A stretch of 7,157 nt of DNA from Selenomonadaceae bacterium (GTDB lineage Bacteria > Bacillota > Negativicutes > Selenomonadales > Selenomonadaceae): assembly GCA_017529085.1 (NCBI GenBank), contig JAFXOC010000231.1:1-7157 (forward strand), given 5' to 3'. Positions 1 through 6,809 of this stretch are shown piece after piece. Within the stretch, counting starts at the first letter, position 1; the number at the start of each line of letters is the position of its first letter. The notes below the pieces were generated by a model. That model was not told the origin of the DNA, did no database searches, and saw only the letters and a list, made by a program, of their open reading frames with translations. The translations under genes were made by a program, and so were the position numbers.

Positions 1-724
1 CGGCGACATATTGTCCGAGCGCGCCTATGATAACCCCCGCTTCAATTTCTGCGGAAAGCTGCGCGGCAAAAGCTAAAATACCGACGGGCAACGCCCAAAT
101 TAAAGCGCGAATAAGAGTAAACAACAGCTCTTGCGCCCCGAAGATGCCCGATAAGAGCGTTTCGCGATTTTTTGTCTTAGGCATAAATGCAAGCCCAAGA
201 CCTAATGCCGCCGCTATAATGAGCACCGAAAGCACATTGCCGGAAATAATCGGAGCCAAAATGTTGTTTGGAATTACAGAAAGAAAATGGTCATAATAGG
301 AAAGATCGCTGAGTTTGCCGGGAACATTTTCCGCGCCTTGGCCGATAAGGTCAATGGGGAGCGTCGCGGGCGAAATCCAGAGATAGAGCGTAAGCCCCAC
401 CGCCGCCGCCGAAATCGTCGTAAGCAATGTATAAAACACGGTATGAGCGAAAATGCGTCCTACATTTTTCTGCGCGCCAAGTGTTGAAAGAGTGGTTATG
501 ATTGCAAGAGCGATGGTGGGGATAGCTACGAATTGGAAAAGGCGTGTAAAAACCGTAGCGATAAAATTAAAAAGCTCATTAAGCGCGGAATTTCCAGCAA
601 GTCCTAAAACCATGCCGGCAACCAACGCGCCAATCCATAAAATTATTTGCTTCTTTTGGAAAGCGGGCGAACTGTTTTTCAAAGCGTCCGCTGCTGTCTG
701 TTCAACTTCCTTATTGTTTGACAT
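1..724 (-). CDS. Dicarboxylate/amino acid:cation symporter (DAACS/SLC1 family), 3'-truncated by window edge
   Basis: Inner-membrane secondary transporter of the DctA/GltP family, which takes up C4-dicarboxylates or acidic amino acids with Na+ or H+. The frame is open for 241 codons from ATG 724-722 and leaves the window at base 1. Family full length is about 400-440 residues, so the C-terminal half with the substrate-binding HP2/TM8 region is not visible. The N-terminus is a short hydrophilic stretch (MSNNKEVEQT...). It is followed by alternating hydrophobic helices near residues 24-45, 50-80 and 88-115, then the family-typical loop IPNNILAPIISGNVLSV near 150-165 and another helix. The start is fixed by a GGGAGGA ribosome-binding site 7 bases upstream. 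The gene follows the metY relic on the same strand, but the 771-803 hairpin separates them, so it is probably its own unit. No frameshift or stop is seen, unlike its neighbours. The substrate cannot be told from this half. Confidence 0.85.
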   Translation of the reverse strand, partial: MSNNKEVEQTAADALKNSSPAFQKKQIILWIGALVAGMVLGLAGNSALNELFNFIATVFTRLFQFVAIPTIALAIITTLSTLGAQKNVGRIFAHTVFYTLLTTISAAAVGLTLYLWISPATLPIDLIGQGAENVPGKLSDLSYYDHFLSVIPNNILAPIISGNVLSVLIIAAALGLGLAFMPKTKNRETLLSGIFGAQELLFTLIRALIWALPVGILAFAAQLSAEIEAGVIIGALGQYVA

Positions 725-770
725 CTACATTCCTCCCACAAATTATGGTAAACGCCATTAAATTTTGTGA

Positions 771-803
771 TTTGCTTCCCCGCCCTTCGGGCGGGGAAGC
801 AAA
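771..803 (-). terminator. Perfect 15-bp hairpin, probable terminator after the metY relic
   Basis: The arms TTTGCTTCCCCGCCC (771-785) and its exact reverse complement (789-803) are separated by only TTC, giving a very stable stem. It lies 36 bases past the metY stop on the minus strand. The T-run expected after an intrinsic terminator is weak in both directions, and the nearest run, 817-822, is on the plus-strand side. It could therefore be a terminator with a poor U-tract, or a small palindromic repeat unit. Confidence 0.6.
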
Positions 804-838
804 CTCAAGTAAAAATATTTTTTGCGTTCACTATAAAT

Positions 839-1702
839 TCACAGCTTTGCCAACGATTGTTCAAAATCTTCTTTTAGGTCTTCGATATCTTCTATACCTA
901 CCGCAACCCTTACCAAGTCTTCCGTTATGCCGGAAGCGGCTTTTTCCTCATCGTCCGCATGAAGAAATATGGTTGACCACGGGTGAATAACCAGCGTCCT
1001 AGCGTCGCCGATATTTGACACGTTAAGCGCAAGTTTAAGCCCGTCGATAAACTTAAAGGCGTTTTCCATGCTGCCCGCTTTAAGCGTAAACATCAACCCG
1101 TAACGCCCTTGAAATTGACGTTTGGCAAGCTCATAATCCGGATGCGACAAAAGTCCGGGATACGAAATTTTGACTTTCTTATTATAGGATAAATATTCGG
1201 CCAATGCAAGAGCATTGTCTGTGGCTCTTTCCATTCTAAGCGCGAGGGTGTCAAGCCCGATACTCGTTAAATGGGCGTTAAAAGGAGACAGAGCGCTTCC
1301 AAAATCAGCGGCCATTCGAGCGCGGAGTCTGGCAAGATACATCAAAGGTCCGAATTTTTCAAACTCTCTAAGTTTAGGAAATTTATCCAAATTCCACACC
1401 GCGCTATTTCCTACTATTACGATGCCGCCAATGGAATTGCCGTTGCCGTTTAGAGCTTTTGACGCGGAATGAATAACCACGTCCGCGCCCAGTTCCAACG
1501 GTCTTATCATAAACGGCGTCGTTACGGTGTTGTCGACAAAGAGCGGTAAATTATTATTATGAGCCAAATCCGACAGCACTTTTATATCCGCAACATCAAG
1601 TTTGGGATTGCCTATTGTTTCCGTGTAGACAAGTTTGGTTTTTTCGGTTATACATTAGGCAAAATCCTTCGCTTTGTTAGATTTAGCGAAACGAACCGTA
1701 GT
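839..1702 (-). pseudogene. metY: O-acetylhomoserine sulfhydrylase (MetY), N-terminally deleted relic with in-frame stop
   Basis: A PLP enzyme of the Cys/Met metabolism family that makes homocysteine from O-acetylhomoserine and sulfide or carrier-bound sulfur. The longest remaining open frame is 839-1579 (246 residues). The same frame continues upstream through family-typical sequence (KLVYTETIGNPKLDVADIK) to about 1699. That stretch is interrupted by a TAA at 1655-1657. The PLP lysine is kept in HSASKALNGNGNSIGG (about residue 42 of the 246-residue piece), and the conserved C-terminal half is complete to the stop at 839-841. The family is normally about 425 residues, and roughly 140 N-terminal residues are missing. 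At about 1697-1702 the frame runs straight into the tusA relic, so a deletion has fused the two genes. No ribosome-binding site is seen for the GTG at 1579. Family identification is firm. Loss of function is inferred from the truncation and the stop. Confidence 0.82.
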
Positions 1703-1839
1703 ACGGGTTCGCCGTCGTTTAGACGCACTTTTAAAATTTGCCCGTCCTCCATATCTTCAAGGGTTATCTTTGTCTTGACAAAGGTTATTGGGCAAGTTAA
1801 ATCCGTTATATCAATAAATTCGTCTTCTTTAATATTCAC
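1648..1839 (-). pseudogene. TusA-like sulfur carrier protein, C-terminally truncated
   Basis: A TusA/SirA-family small sulfur carrier, which holds a persulfide on a conserved cysteine and passes sulfur on. The frame gives 63 residues. Residues 1-47 fit the family: a short N-terminal strand, then DLTCPITFVKTKITLEDM with the persulfide cysteine C16 followed by proline, then the strand ending DGEPV. The CPIT variant is the form I associate with TusA paralogues next to sulfhydrylase genes. From residue 48 the family match stops, because the DNA from about 1699 downward is metY read in another frame. About 25-30 C-terminal residues are lost. The GTG start (1839-1837) overlaps the encapsulin stop as GTGA, and AAGGAGGAG lies 11 bases upstream inside the encapsulin frame, so the two were translationally coupled. 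The gene was probably intact before the deletion that fused it to metY. Confidence 0.75.
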
Positions 1840-2597
1840 GCTATCACCAACTCCTCCTTAGTTACGTTTTTATCCGCGTCAATTTTAAAACTGTTAAGCG
1901 CAGGCTCGTTTTTTTCCAAAGACAGAATGAGGTAACTGGACGCGCTGTCGTAAGCGAGGCGTTTGTCTTCCCCCGTGCGAATAAGTAAAATGTTGGTTTT
2001 TCCGCTTTGACTTTTCGGCTCTTTCAATCCGTCAACCAATAATTTGTTGGTGGGAATAATGGGAATCCCGCGCCAAGTTATGAAAGTGCCGCCTACAAGA
2101 TTAGCTGTAACGGGCGGCACGCCGCGCTTTGTGCATTCGCGCTCAAAAGCGGCGATAGCCCTTGGATGCGCCAAAAAGAAAGACGGCTCTTTCCAAACTT
2201 TTGTGATAAGCTCGTCCATATCGTCCGGCGTAGGCGCGCCGTTTCTCGTCTGTATGCGTTGGGAATCTGCGACGTTTTTTAGAAGTCCGTAATCGTCGTT
2301 GTTTATAATCTGACTCTCTTGACGCTCGCGAAGGCTCTCAAAAGCGAGCGCAAGCTGCTCTTTTGTCTGGCCGTAAGGCGCGCTGTATACGTCTTCAACC
2401 GCTGTGTTTACGTTTAAAATCGTAGAAATAGAGTTTAAAACATACTCGCGGGATTGTAATTCGTATTCAACGTAACCTTGCGGGATAATATCGGATTTTT
2501 TCTCCGAACTGCAAAGCACGTCAAGCGGAGTATCGCCCTCAACAACTTTGTTTACTATGAGAGAAAAGTTTACCCGTGAATAGTAACTCTCTATCAC
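1836..2597 (-). pseudogene. Family 2 (SrpI-like) encapsulin shell protein, truncated
   Basis: A major capsid-like protein of the HK97 fold that self-assembles into a protein nanocompartment. Family 2A members package cysteine desulfurase. The 253-residue frame carries the family's most recognisable block: SLRERQES...NDDYGLL...TRNGAPTPDDMDELITKVWK (about 88-136), then FFLAHPRAIAAFERECTKRGVPP (about 140-162), then ITWRGIPIIPTNKL (about 173-186) and LLIRTGEDK (204-212). Compared with my memory of SrpI-type proteins (about 310 residues), some 45 N-terminal residues are absent. A TAA sits 12-15 bases before the GTG at 2597, and no ribosome-binding site precedes it. After GEDKR (about 213) the usual 25-30 residue GVVGL...GLSVRF stretch is missing before SASSYLILSLE. 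This looks like an in-frame internal deletion. It is the first gene of the encapsulin-tusA-metY operon. Its 5' end abuts the divergent tRNA-Lys promoter, where any cargo gene would have lain. Confidence 0.78.
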
Positions 2598-2627
2598 ACA
2601 CGACCGTGATTACCAATAAAAAAATGC

Positions 2628-2656
2628 TTGACAACAATCACATAATTATATATAAT
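2628..2656 (+). promoter_or_regulatory. Consensus sigma70 promoter of tRNA-Lys(CTT)
   Basis: TTGACA (2628-2633) and TATAAT (2651-2656) are exact consensus boxes with the ideal 17-base spacer. The tRNA starts 16 bases after the -10 box, so the 5' leader is very short. The promoter points away from the truncated encapsulin gene. Confidence 0.9.
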
Positions 2657-2671
2657 AAAGTTATATTTTAT

Positions 2672-2747
<76 letters not shown>

Positions 2748-2761
2748 TTTCCTTGTTAAAT

Positions 2762-2806
2762 AAGGACTTGTATCAGTTTTTTAGACTGGTATGAGTCCTT
2801 TTTTAT
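2762..2806 (+). terminator. Intrinsic terminator of tRNA-Lys(CTT)
   Basis: AAGGACT (2762-2768) pairs perfectly with AGTCCTT (2794-2800). Inside this stem TATCAGT pairs with ACTGGTA with one G-T pair. A run of six T follows directly (2799-2804). It ends the single-tRNA transcript 15 bases after the CCA. Confidence 0.9.
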
Positions 2807-2959
2807 TTATCTAAACCAAATAACCAAACCAAATGCAACAAACGAGATAAATACTCCGGGTATGGTGCAGAGAAAATTGATAGTTGTTTCGTAAGGTTTT
2901 ACTAATCCATTTACTTTTTCGTCAATGTCTTTTATTGCTTTATCAAGATATTCCAAATG
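2807..2959 (-). pseudogene. IS110-family transposase, short internal fragment
   Basis: An open stretch of 50 codons with no start, bounded by TAA at 2960-2962 and ending with TAA at 2807-2809. It reads HLEYLDKAIKDIDEKVNGL then VKPYETTINFLCTIPGV. This matches the linker helix and the start of the TIPGV helix-hairpin-helix (Transposase_20) region of IS110 transposases. These enzymes use a DEDD catalytic domain and, in the well-studied IS621/IS110 elements, a bridge RNA. Everything before the helix and everything after TIPGV is gone, and the remaining tail (FISFVAFGLVIWFR) does not look like the family. It is a dead scrap about one sixth of a normal transposase (about 330-400 residues). It shows that mobile DNA once entered next to this tRNA gene. 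Confidence 0.72.
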
Positions 2960-2970
2960 TTAGCGTACAT

Positions 2971-2999
2971 TTAACATTACTATTCACGAGTAATACAAC
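2971..2999 (+). promoter_or_regulatory. Possible weak promoter for the 106-residue ORF
   Basis: TTAACA (2971-2976) and TACAAC (2994-2999) are spaced 17 bases apart, matching the sigma70 consensus at 5/6 and 4/6 positions. They end 23 bases before the GTG start of the downstream gene. The placement is sensible, but the -10 box is poor. Confidence 0.3.
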
Positions 3000-3022
3000 A
3001 TAATGATGAGAGAGGTGAATTA

Positions 3023-3343
3023 GTGTTCCATTCATGGTCAACCTTTCCACCGCTTCGTGGTCCCCCTCCACTTTTAGATGTGGAAGCCGAAGAAAAGCTC
3101 TCCTGGCTTTACCGCATAATGGGCAGGAATGTTTCGACATGGCATTTGGAAGCAGAAATCTTCGCCGTATACACGGAGGGAAAAAATAACGTCGTTACGG
3201 TGAAATCTTTGCTTGAAATGATGTCCGTAGCCGATGAAGAAAAAGATTTTGATAGATTGGAGAAACTAATTATAACCTTTGATGATATTGGAATGAAGTA
3301 TCGTGCCAATGAAGTAGTTTATTACAGAAATGTTCTGAAGTAA
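3023..3343 (+). CDS. Unrecognised small protein (106 aa)
   Basis: I do not recognise this protein. The GTG start is supported by AGAGG at 3011-3015 with a 7-base spacer. The next in-frame ATG (3119) has no ribosome-binding site. The product is soluble, with no signal peptide or membrane segment. Residues 1-20 are rich in Pro, Ser, His and Trp (HSWSTFPPLRGPPPLL). Residues 20-106 look like an acidic helical domain, with EEKLSWLYRIMGRN, then EAEIFAVYTEGKNNVVTVK, then DEEKDFDRLEKLIITFDD. The N-terminal part overlies short CCAC/GTGG inverted repeats and might not belong to the original gene. It lies between an IS110 fragment and McrBC and converges on mcrC, whose stop is 21 bases away. No terminator lies between them. 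It could be an accessory or cargo gene of the defence island, or a chimera made by a rearrangement. I assign no function. Confidence 0.5.
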   Translation: MFHSWSTFPPLRGPPPLLDVEAEEKLSWLYRIMGRNVSTWHLEAEIFAVYTEGKNNVVTVKSLLEMMSVADEEKDFDRLEKLIITFDDIGMKYRANEVVYYRNVLK

Positions 3344-3363
3344 AAAGGGTGAACGACATGATT

Positions 3364-4005
3364 CTACGGTATAAATCCGAAAAAGTCATAAGCGATTTTA
3401 TCCAACTGCTTCGCTATTATGCGAAAGGGTACATTTAAATCAAGCGTTTTGGCACCTATCAAATTGCCTCCAATGTTCGCCATACCGTCAGGCGCTATTT
3501 CTTCGTCGGTTTTGGCGTATAGCAGCAGTCCTCCGACATATCCCGTCAAATTTGTATCTTGATTTTTTACATAAGAATAAATTTGGTACATATTCCCGGA
3601 ATGAATGGTGTACTTGTCAAACTGCTTTTGAAGGGATTTTCCGTAATATTTGGCGTCTATAATTAGAATAATATCTCCCAATCGCAGCGTTATATCGGTC
3701 TGCATAACAGGGAGAAAGCGAACCAAAGAAGTGTCGGTATCTCCAATAATATCCCACTTGACTTGCGCCGCCTTAACCTCCGACAAATATGTATGATGTT
3801 CTCTGTAATATTCTAGTATAAACTTCTCATACAATCGAGCCATGTGCTTATCCGCAAAAGACACAACTTTGTAATCGCCGTTCTCTGTTGTCTGAAGCAT
3901 CCCGTCAAGGACAAAATAGCAAATATTCATCAACAACTCATAACTGCGATTGTTGCGTTGGTATTGAAGCCGATCCCATTGAATGGAGGCAGGCGTAATT
4001 TTCTC
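3364..4005 (-). pseudogene. mcrC: McrC-type nuclease subunit, N-terminally deleted
   Basis: The nuclease subunit of McrBC modification-dependent restriction. McrC binds the McrB GTPase ring and cuts DNA near modified cytosines. The recognisable frame starts around 4000 with SIQWDRLQYQRNNRSYELL and runs to TAG at 3364-3366, about 210 residues. E. coli McrC has 348. The first ATG is at 3936-3934. The PD-(D/E)xK centre is complete: counting from that ATG, D81 in MQTDITL, then D94-A-K96 in LIIDAKYY. The D-13-D-2-K spacing equals that of the E. coli catalytic residues. The C-terminal TIHSGNMYQIYSYVKNQD...LLLYAKTDEE and KTLDLNVPF motifs are also present. The N-terminal domain that contacts McrB and stimulates GTP hydrolysis is gone. 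The frame enters directly from the truncated 3' end of mcrB, with a 60-70 base overlap in a different frame. Restriction activity is unlikely as it stands. Confidence 0.82.
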
Positions 4006-6271
4006 GTCCGCAAAAATAGCTGTGACCTATTTGAAAACCTTGCCCCAAAGACTTGTCCTCCAGGATGTCCTTATTAAGCTGTTTAATTTGTTTGATAAGC
4101 TCTTTGAAAGTATCATTACCAAAGGATTCATAATACTTTACAAAACCATCGAAATTGAATCCCGGCTCCATATCGAAGAAGCTGAATCGTCGTCTGAGCG
4201 CATAATCTATCATGGCTAGACTACGATCCGCCGTATTCATCATACCGATAATATACAGATTTTCCGGCACAGAAAAGAGCATACCGCTATATGCCAGCGT
4301 TACTTTTGTGCCGCGATAGTCCTTATCAATCAGCATAAGAAGTTCTCCGAAAATTTTGCTCATATTGCCTCGATTGATTTCGTCTATGATGAAGAAATAC
4401 GGCTGATTGGGATGATTTGCCGCATTTTGGCAGAATCGGTAAAAGATGCCGTCTGTCAGTTTAAAATCTGCGCCGTCGGGTCGATAACCCATAACAAAAT
4501 CTTCGTATGAATAATTCTGGTGAAATTGCACCGTTTCTATTCTGGAATCGTCCACTTCGCCCATGACAACATAGGCCAACTTTCGCGCGGTAAAAGTCTT
4601 ACCGACACCGGGCGCTCCCTGCAAGATGATATTCTTCTTGTTTTTCAACAGAGCGACCAGAACCTTAAAACGCTCTTCCGTCATATAAACTTTACTCAAA
4701 AAATCATCTTTTGTATATCGGGGTTTGGAAACATTCGTTTCACGAAGCGGATTTTCCTCTCGTATGATATCCATTATGAAATTGTATTCGCCATCGGTTA
4801 ATTTGAAAATACTTCCGTTTGGCTGCACAAAAAATTCCATTTTGCCGAGTTCCGGCGCATCCTTCAAAGTAGCGTATTCAATAGGCGTTGACAGCCCTTC
4901 GATCTTTTCAAAATAAATTGCCTTCCCGTCGTTTTCTTGAGTGATACGTCCAATTGCCACAACCTTCTTTACAGGATTAGCTTCATAACAGATAATGATG
5001 TCTCCTGCCTTTGCGTCTATAAAATTCTGAAATACTTTGCGTTTATTTCCGTTTTCGTTGTAAAGGGTATAGCTTTGCTCTTCACCGATTTTTAAATCCA
5101 AAAAACTCCATATTTTGGGATTGGCAGTTAACCACCAAAAATTGTTTGCCTGCTTACCATTTTCGGCTTTGGCATAAAGTTCTATATCGTCTAAATTGAC
5201 CTGTTCGAGCGCCCTGCTTAATTCGTCGCGGAGTTTCCACAGAAAAACCCCATCGTCATCTTTGTTTGCCGTTTTCCCAAGGAAGAGGATAGGCCACCAC
5301 CGCTCTTCACCGGGACGAATTTCCACCATCGGCAACCCTTTCGCTTCCGCTATGCGCTTTGCGAGAGAAGATGCGCCGGCATTGTAAAAATTGACAGATT
5401 CTCCGTATTTTACGGCGAGTTGAGAGCAAGTCGCCTGTCCTCCATAGTCTTTGATTCGTTTCACTATCTGAAGACTTCCCTTGGTAAAAATCGAATTATC
5501 TCTTAAAAGTTCCAACCAATCTTCCATGAATATTGGGGATTCATAGTTATCAGGCATCCATCCCTCACCGGATTGTTCCTTTTTCATTTCATTTAGGTAA
5601 TAACTACCGATATAGTGAATGAAATCGCAGGTTAAAGTTATATGTGCAGGATCAAGATAACAATTTGGCGTAAGAGAACTTTGAACAAGTTCCAACAGAC
5701 TGTCATCCTCGGCAATTTTTCGGCAAATTTCATCGCACATCTTGAACCCGTCAAGCATAGTATCCACAGAGCCGTCACGCCTTGGAATATAATCCGCAGC
5801 CAAATGTATCGACGTTTCTTTATAAAGACCGTATTTGTAAATGTAATACTTATCCGGGAACATTAGCCAAAGATACACGCTTATGGAGTTTGTATTTTGA
5901 TAATGCTGACGCCAAGTTCCATCGTCATATTTGCTTCTAATAGACTCGGCGGCGTTTTGAAACGCTTTTACTCGCAAATAAACATCTTGGACTTCGTCGG
6001 CAAGATTACGGAACATATCTCGCACGCCTTCGTCATCGGCTTTGGCAAAATTGATAATCATAGCGCGAGGATAATTATACCCGGAGGCGAGCAGATTCGC
6101 TGTCTTGGAGGTCGCTTGCTCAAACATTGCGCCGAAATTCTCCGCGTCGATATTCCAGTTGTCCTGAAAGTGCTTGACTGCTTCCCATTTATATTTCTCG
6201 TTTTTCCATATAACGGGAAAACCGGCTTTATACTTTGTCAATATTGCGTTCAGCATTTCCTCATTAATCAT
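3938..6271 (-). CDS. mcrB: McrB-type GTPase with N-terminal helical and EVE domains, 3' end lost
   Basis: The motor and recognition subunit of a McrBC-type modification-dependent restriction system, 777 residues. Residues 1-230 form a helical domain seen on some McrB-like proteins. About 250-360 looks like a winged-helix/WWPILF module (DYGGQATCSQLAVKYG, ERWWPILFLGK). About 377-505 is an EVE (PUA-like) domain opening with NNFWWLTANPKIW, a fold that reads modified cytosine. The AAA+ GTPase spans about 530-755: Walker A GAPGVGKT (552-559), Walker B FFIIDE (626-631), McrB signature MNTADRS (678-684) and RRRF (693-696). The match ends after GQGFQIGHSYFCG (about 755). The last 22 residues are out-of-frame mcrC sequence, and about 40 genuine C-terminal residues are missing. 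AGGAG lies 10 bases before the ATG. Domains are clear. The system is probably inactive because the mcrB end and mcrC start are deleted together. Confidence 0.87.
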   Translation of the reverse strand: MINEEMLNAILTKYKAGFPVIWKNEKYKWEAVKHFQDNWNIDAENFGAMFEQATSKTANLLASGYNYPRAMIINFAKADDEGVRDMFRNLADEVQDVYLRVKAFQNAAESIRSKYDDGTWRQHYQNTNSISVYLWLMFPDKYYIYKYGLYKETSIHLAADYIPRRDGSVDTMLDGFKMCDEICRKIAEDDSLLELVQSSLTPNCYLDPAHITLTCDFIHYIGSYYLNEMKKEQSGEGWMPDNYESPIFMEDWLELLRDNSIFTKGSLQIVKRIKDYGGQATCSQLAVKYGESVNFYNAGASSLAKRIAEAKGLPMVEIRPGEERWWPILFLGKTANKDDDGVFLWKLRDELSRALEQVNLDDIELYAKAENGKQANNFWWLTANPKIWSFLDLKIGEEQSYTLYNENGNKRKVFQNFIDAKAGDIIICYEANPVKKVVAIGRITQENDGKAIYFEKIEGLSTPIEYATLKDAPELGKMEFFVQPNGSIFKLTDGEYNFIMDIIREENPLRETNVSKPRYTKDDFLSKVYMTEERFKVLVALLKNKKNIILQGAPGVGKTFTARKLAYVVMGEVDDSRIETVQFHQNYSYEDFVMGYRPDGADFKLTDGIFYRFCQNAANHPNQPYFFIIDEINRGNMSKIFGELLMLIDKDYRGTKVTLAYSGMLFSVPENLYIIGMMNTADRSLAMIDYALRRRFSFFDMEPGFNFDGFVKYYESFGNDTFKELIKQIKQLNKDILEDKSLGQGFQIGHSYFCGRENYACLHSMGSASIPTQQSQL

Positions 6272-6308
6272 AACAATTCATCTCCTGCGCTAATAATCGG
6301 GCATATTG

Positions 6309-6428
6309 TCACCATTTCTGTTTTGCAAGCGACAGACACATTTTCATAAGTTCCGCCACACAAGCGGCTTCTGTCATATCCTTTACGGAAAATCCGTAAT
6401 ATGCCATAACCGCTCTGTCGTACGACAT
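6309..6428 (-). other. Short protein-like open stretch upstream of mcrB (39 codons)
   Basis: ATG at 6428-6426 to TGA at 6309-6311 on the mcrB strand, with protein-like composition (MSYDRAVMAYYGFSVKDMT, then EAACVAELMKMC). Only a weak GGAA precedes the ATG. A second minus-strand frame is also open here and overlaps the mcrB start, so the evidence for either is thin. It may be the end of a decayed gene once upstream of mcrB. I do not recognise it. Confidence 0.25.
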
Positions 6429-6452
6429 ATTCCGTTTCTTGCAAGTCTTGAC

Positions 6453-6729
6453 TTAACCTTCACTAGAAACTAAAGTCGATAGGCTTCTTGCAGTAAATTT
6501 TCCAGCTTTATAATTTCGGATACGAGCGTCTATGAAGGAGGCGCGACCTAATTTTACCTTTTCCAAAAAAATGTAAAGTTTTTCGGCTGGGCTATGCCGT
6601 AAATATCTCGAAGAAGCGAGAGCCAAAATGGTTGCGTCACGTCTTGCGCCTTTCCATGTTTCGTATACCGCTCAATTCGACATAGCGGGCGAAATTTCCT
6701 TTTTTAGAACGGAACTTTTGAAAGAATGA
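6453..6729 (-). other. Probable decayed coding DNA upstream of mcrB, unidentified
   Basis: No intact gene lies between the mcrB start and the tRNA promoter at 6810. On the minus strand one frame is open from 6671 to a TAA at 6453-6455 (72 codons, no ATG). It reads like protein: YETWKGARRDATILALASSR, then AEKLYIFLEKVKLGRASF and DARIRNYKAGKF. A different minus frame carries FFQKFRSKKGNFARYVELSG up to a TGA at 6637-6639. A single frameshift near 6665 would join the two. A plus-strand frame is also open at 6577-6729 (RKYLEEARAKMVASRLAPF and on), so the strand assignment is not secure. I recognise no family. Confidence 0.25.
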
Positions 6730-6809
6730 CGAACGCTTGGCTGATGTGAAACCGGGAAAGCAAAAATTACAAGTTTTTTTCAGGTTTTTGCATAAAATAA
6801 AAAAAAAGA

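Noticed and set aside
3047..3080. CCAC/GTGG repeats as a CRISPR or IS end
   Set aside because: The units are only four bases with irregular spacing. No array of repeats and spacers and no matching second end was found.
2943..3140. Minus-strand 65-residue frame with a CPLCG motif, opposite the 106-residue ORF
   Set aside because: No ribosome-binding site, the C-x-x-C occurs once only, and its second half translates AT-rich promoter-like DNA. The plus-strand frame has the better start signals.
3358..3435. A 25-codon plus-strand frame starting at ATG 3358 after a GGGTG motif, just behind the orphan gene
   Set aside because: It is antisense to the conserved C-terminus of McrC, which explains its base composition. 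It has no independent support.
3938..4030. Programmed ribosomal frameshifting joining McrB and McrC
   Set aside because: No slippery heptamer or following strong hairpin stands out at the overlap, and both proteins lack family-conserved ends there, so deletion is simpler.
6577..6729. A plus-strand frame ending RTELLKE before the tRNA promoter, as a real gene
   Set aside because: It has no ribosome-binding site, starts just after a stop, and is only 33 residues from its ATG. Competing minus-strand frames in the same DNA are equally protein-like.
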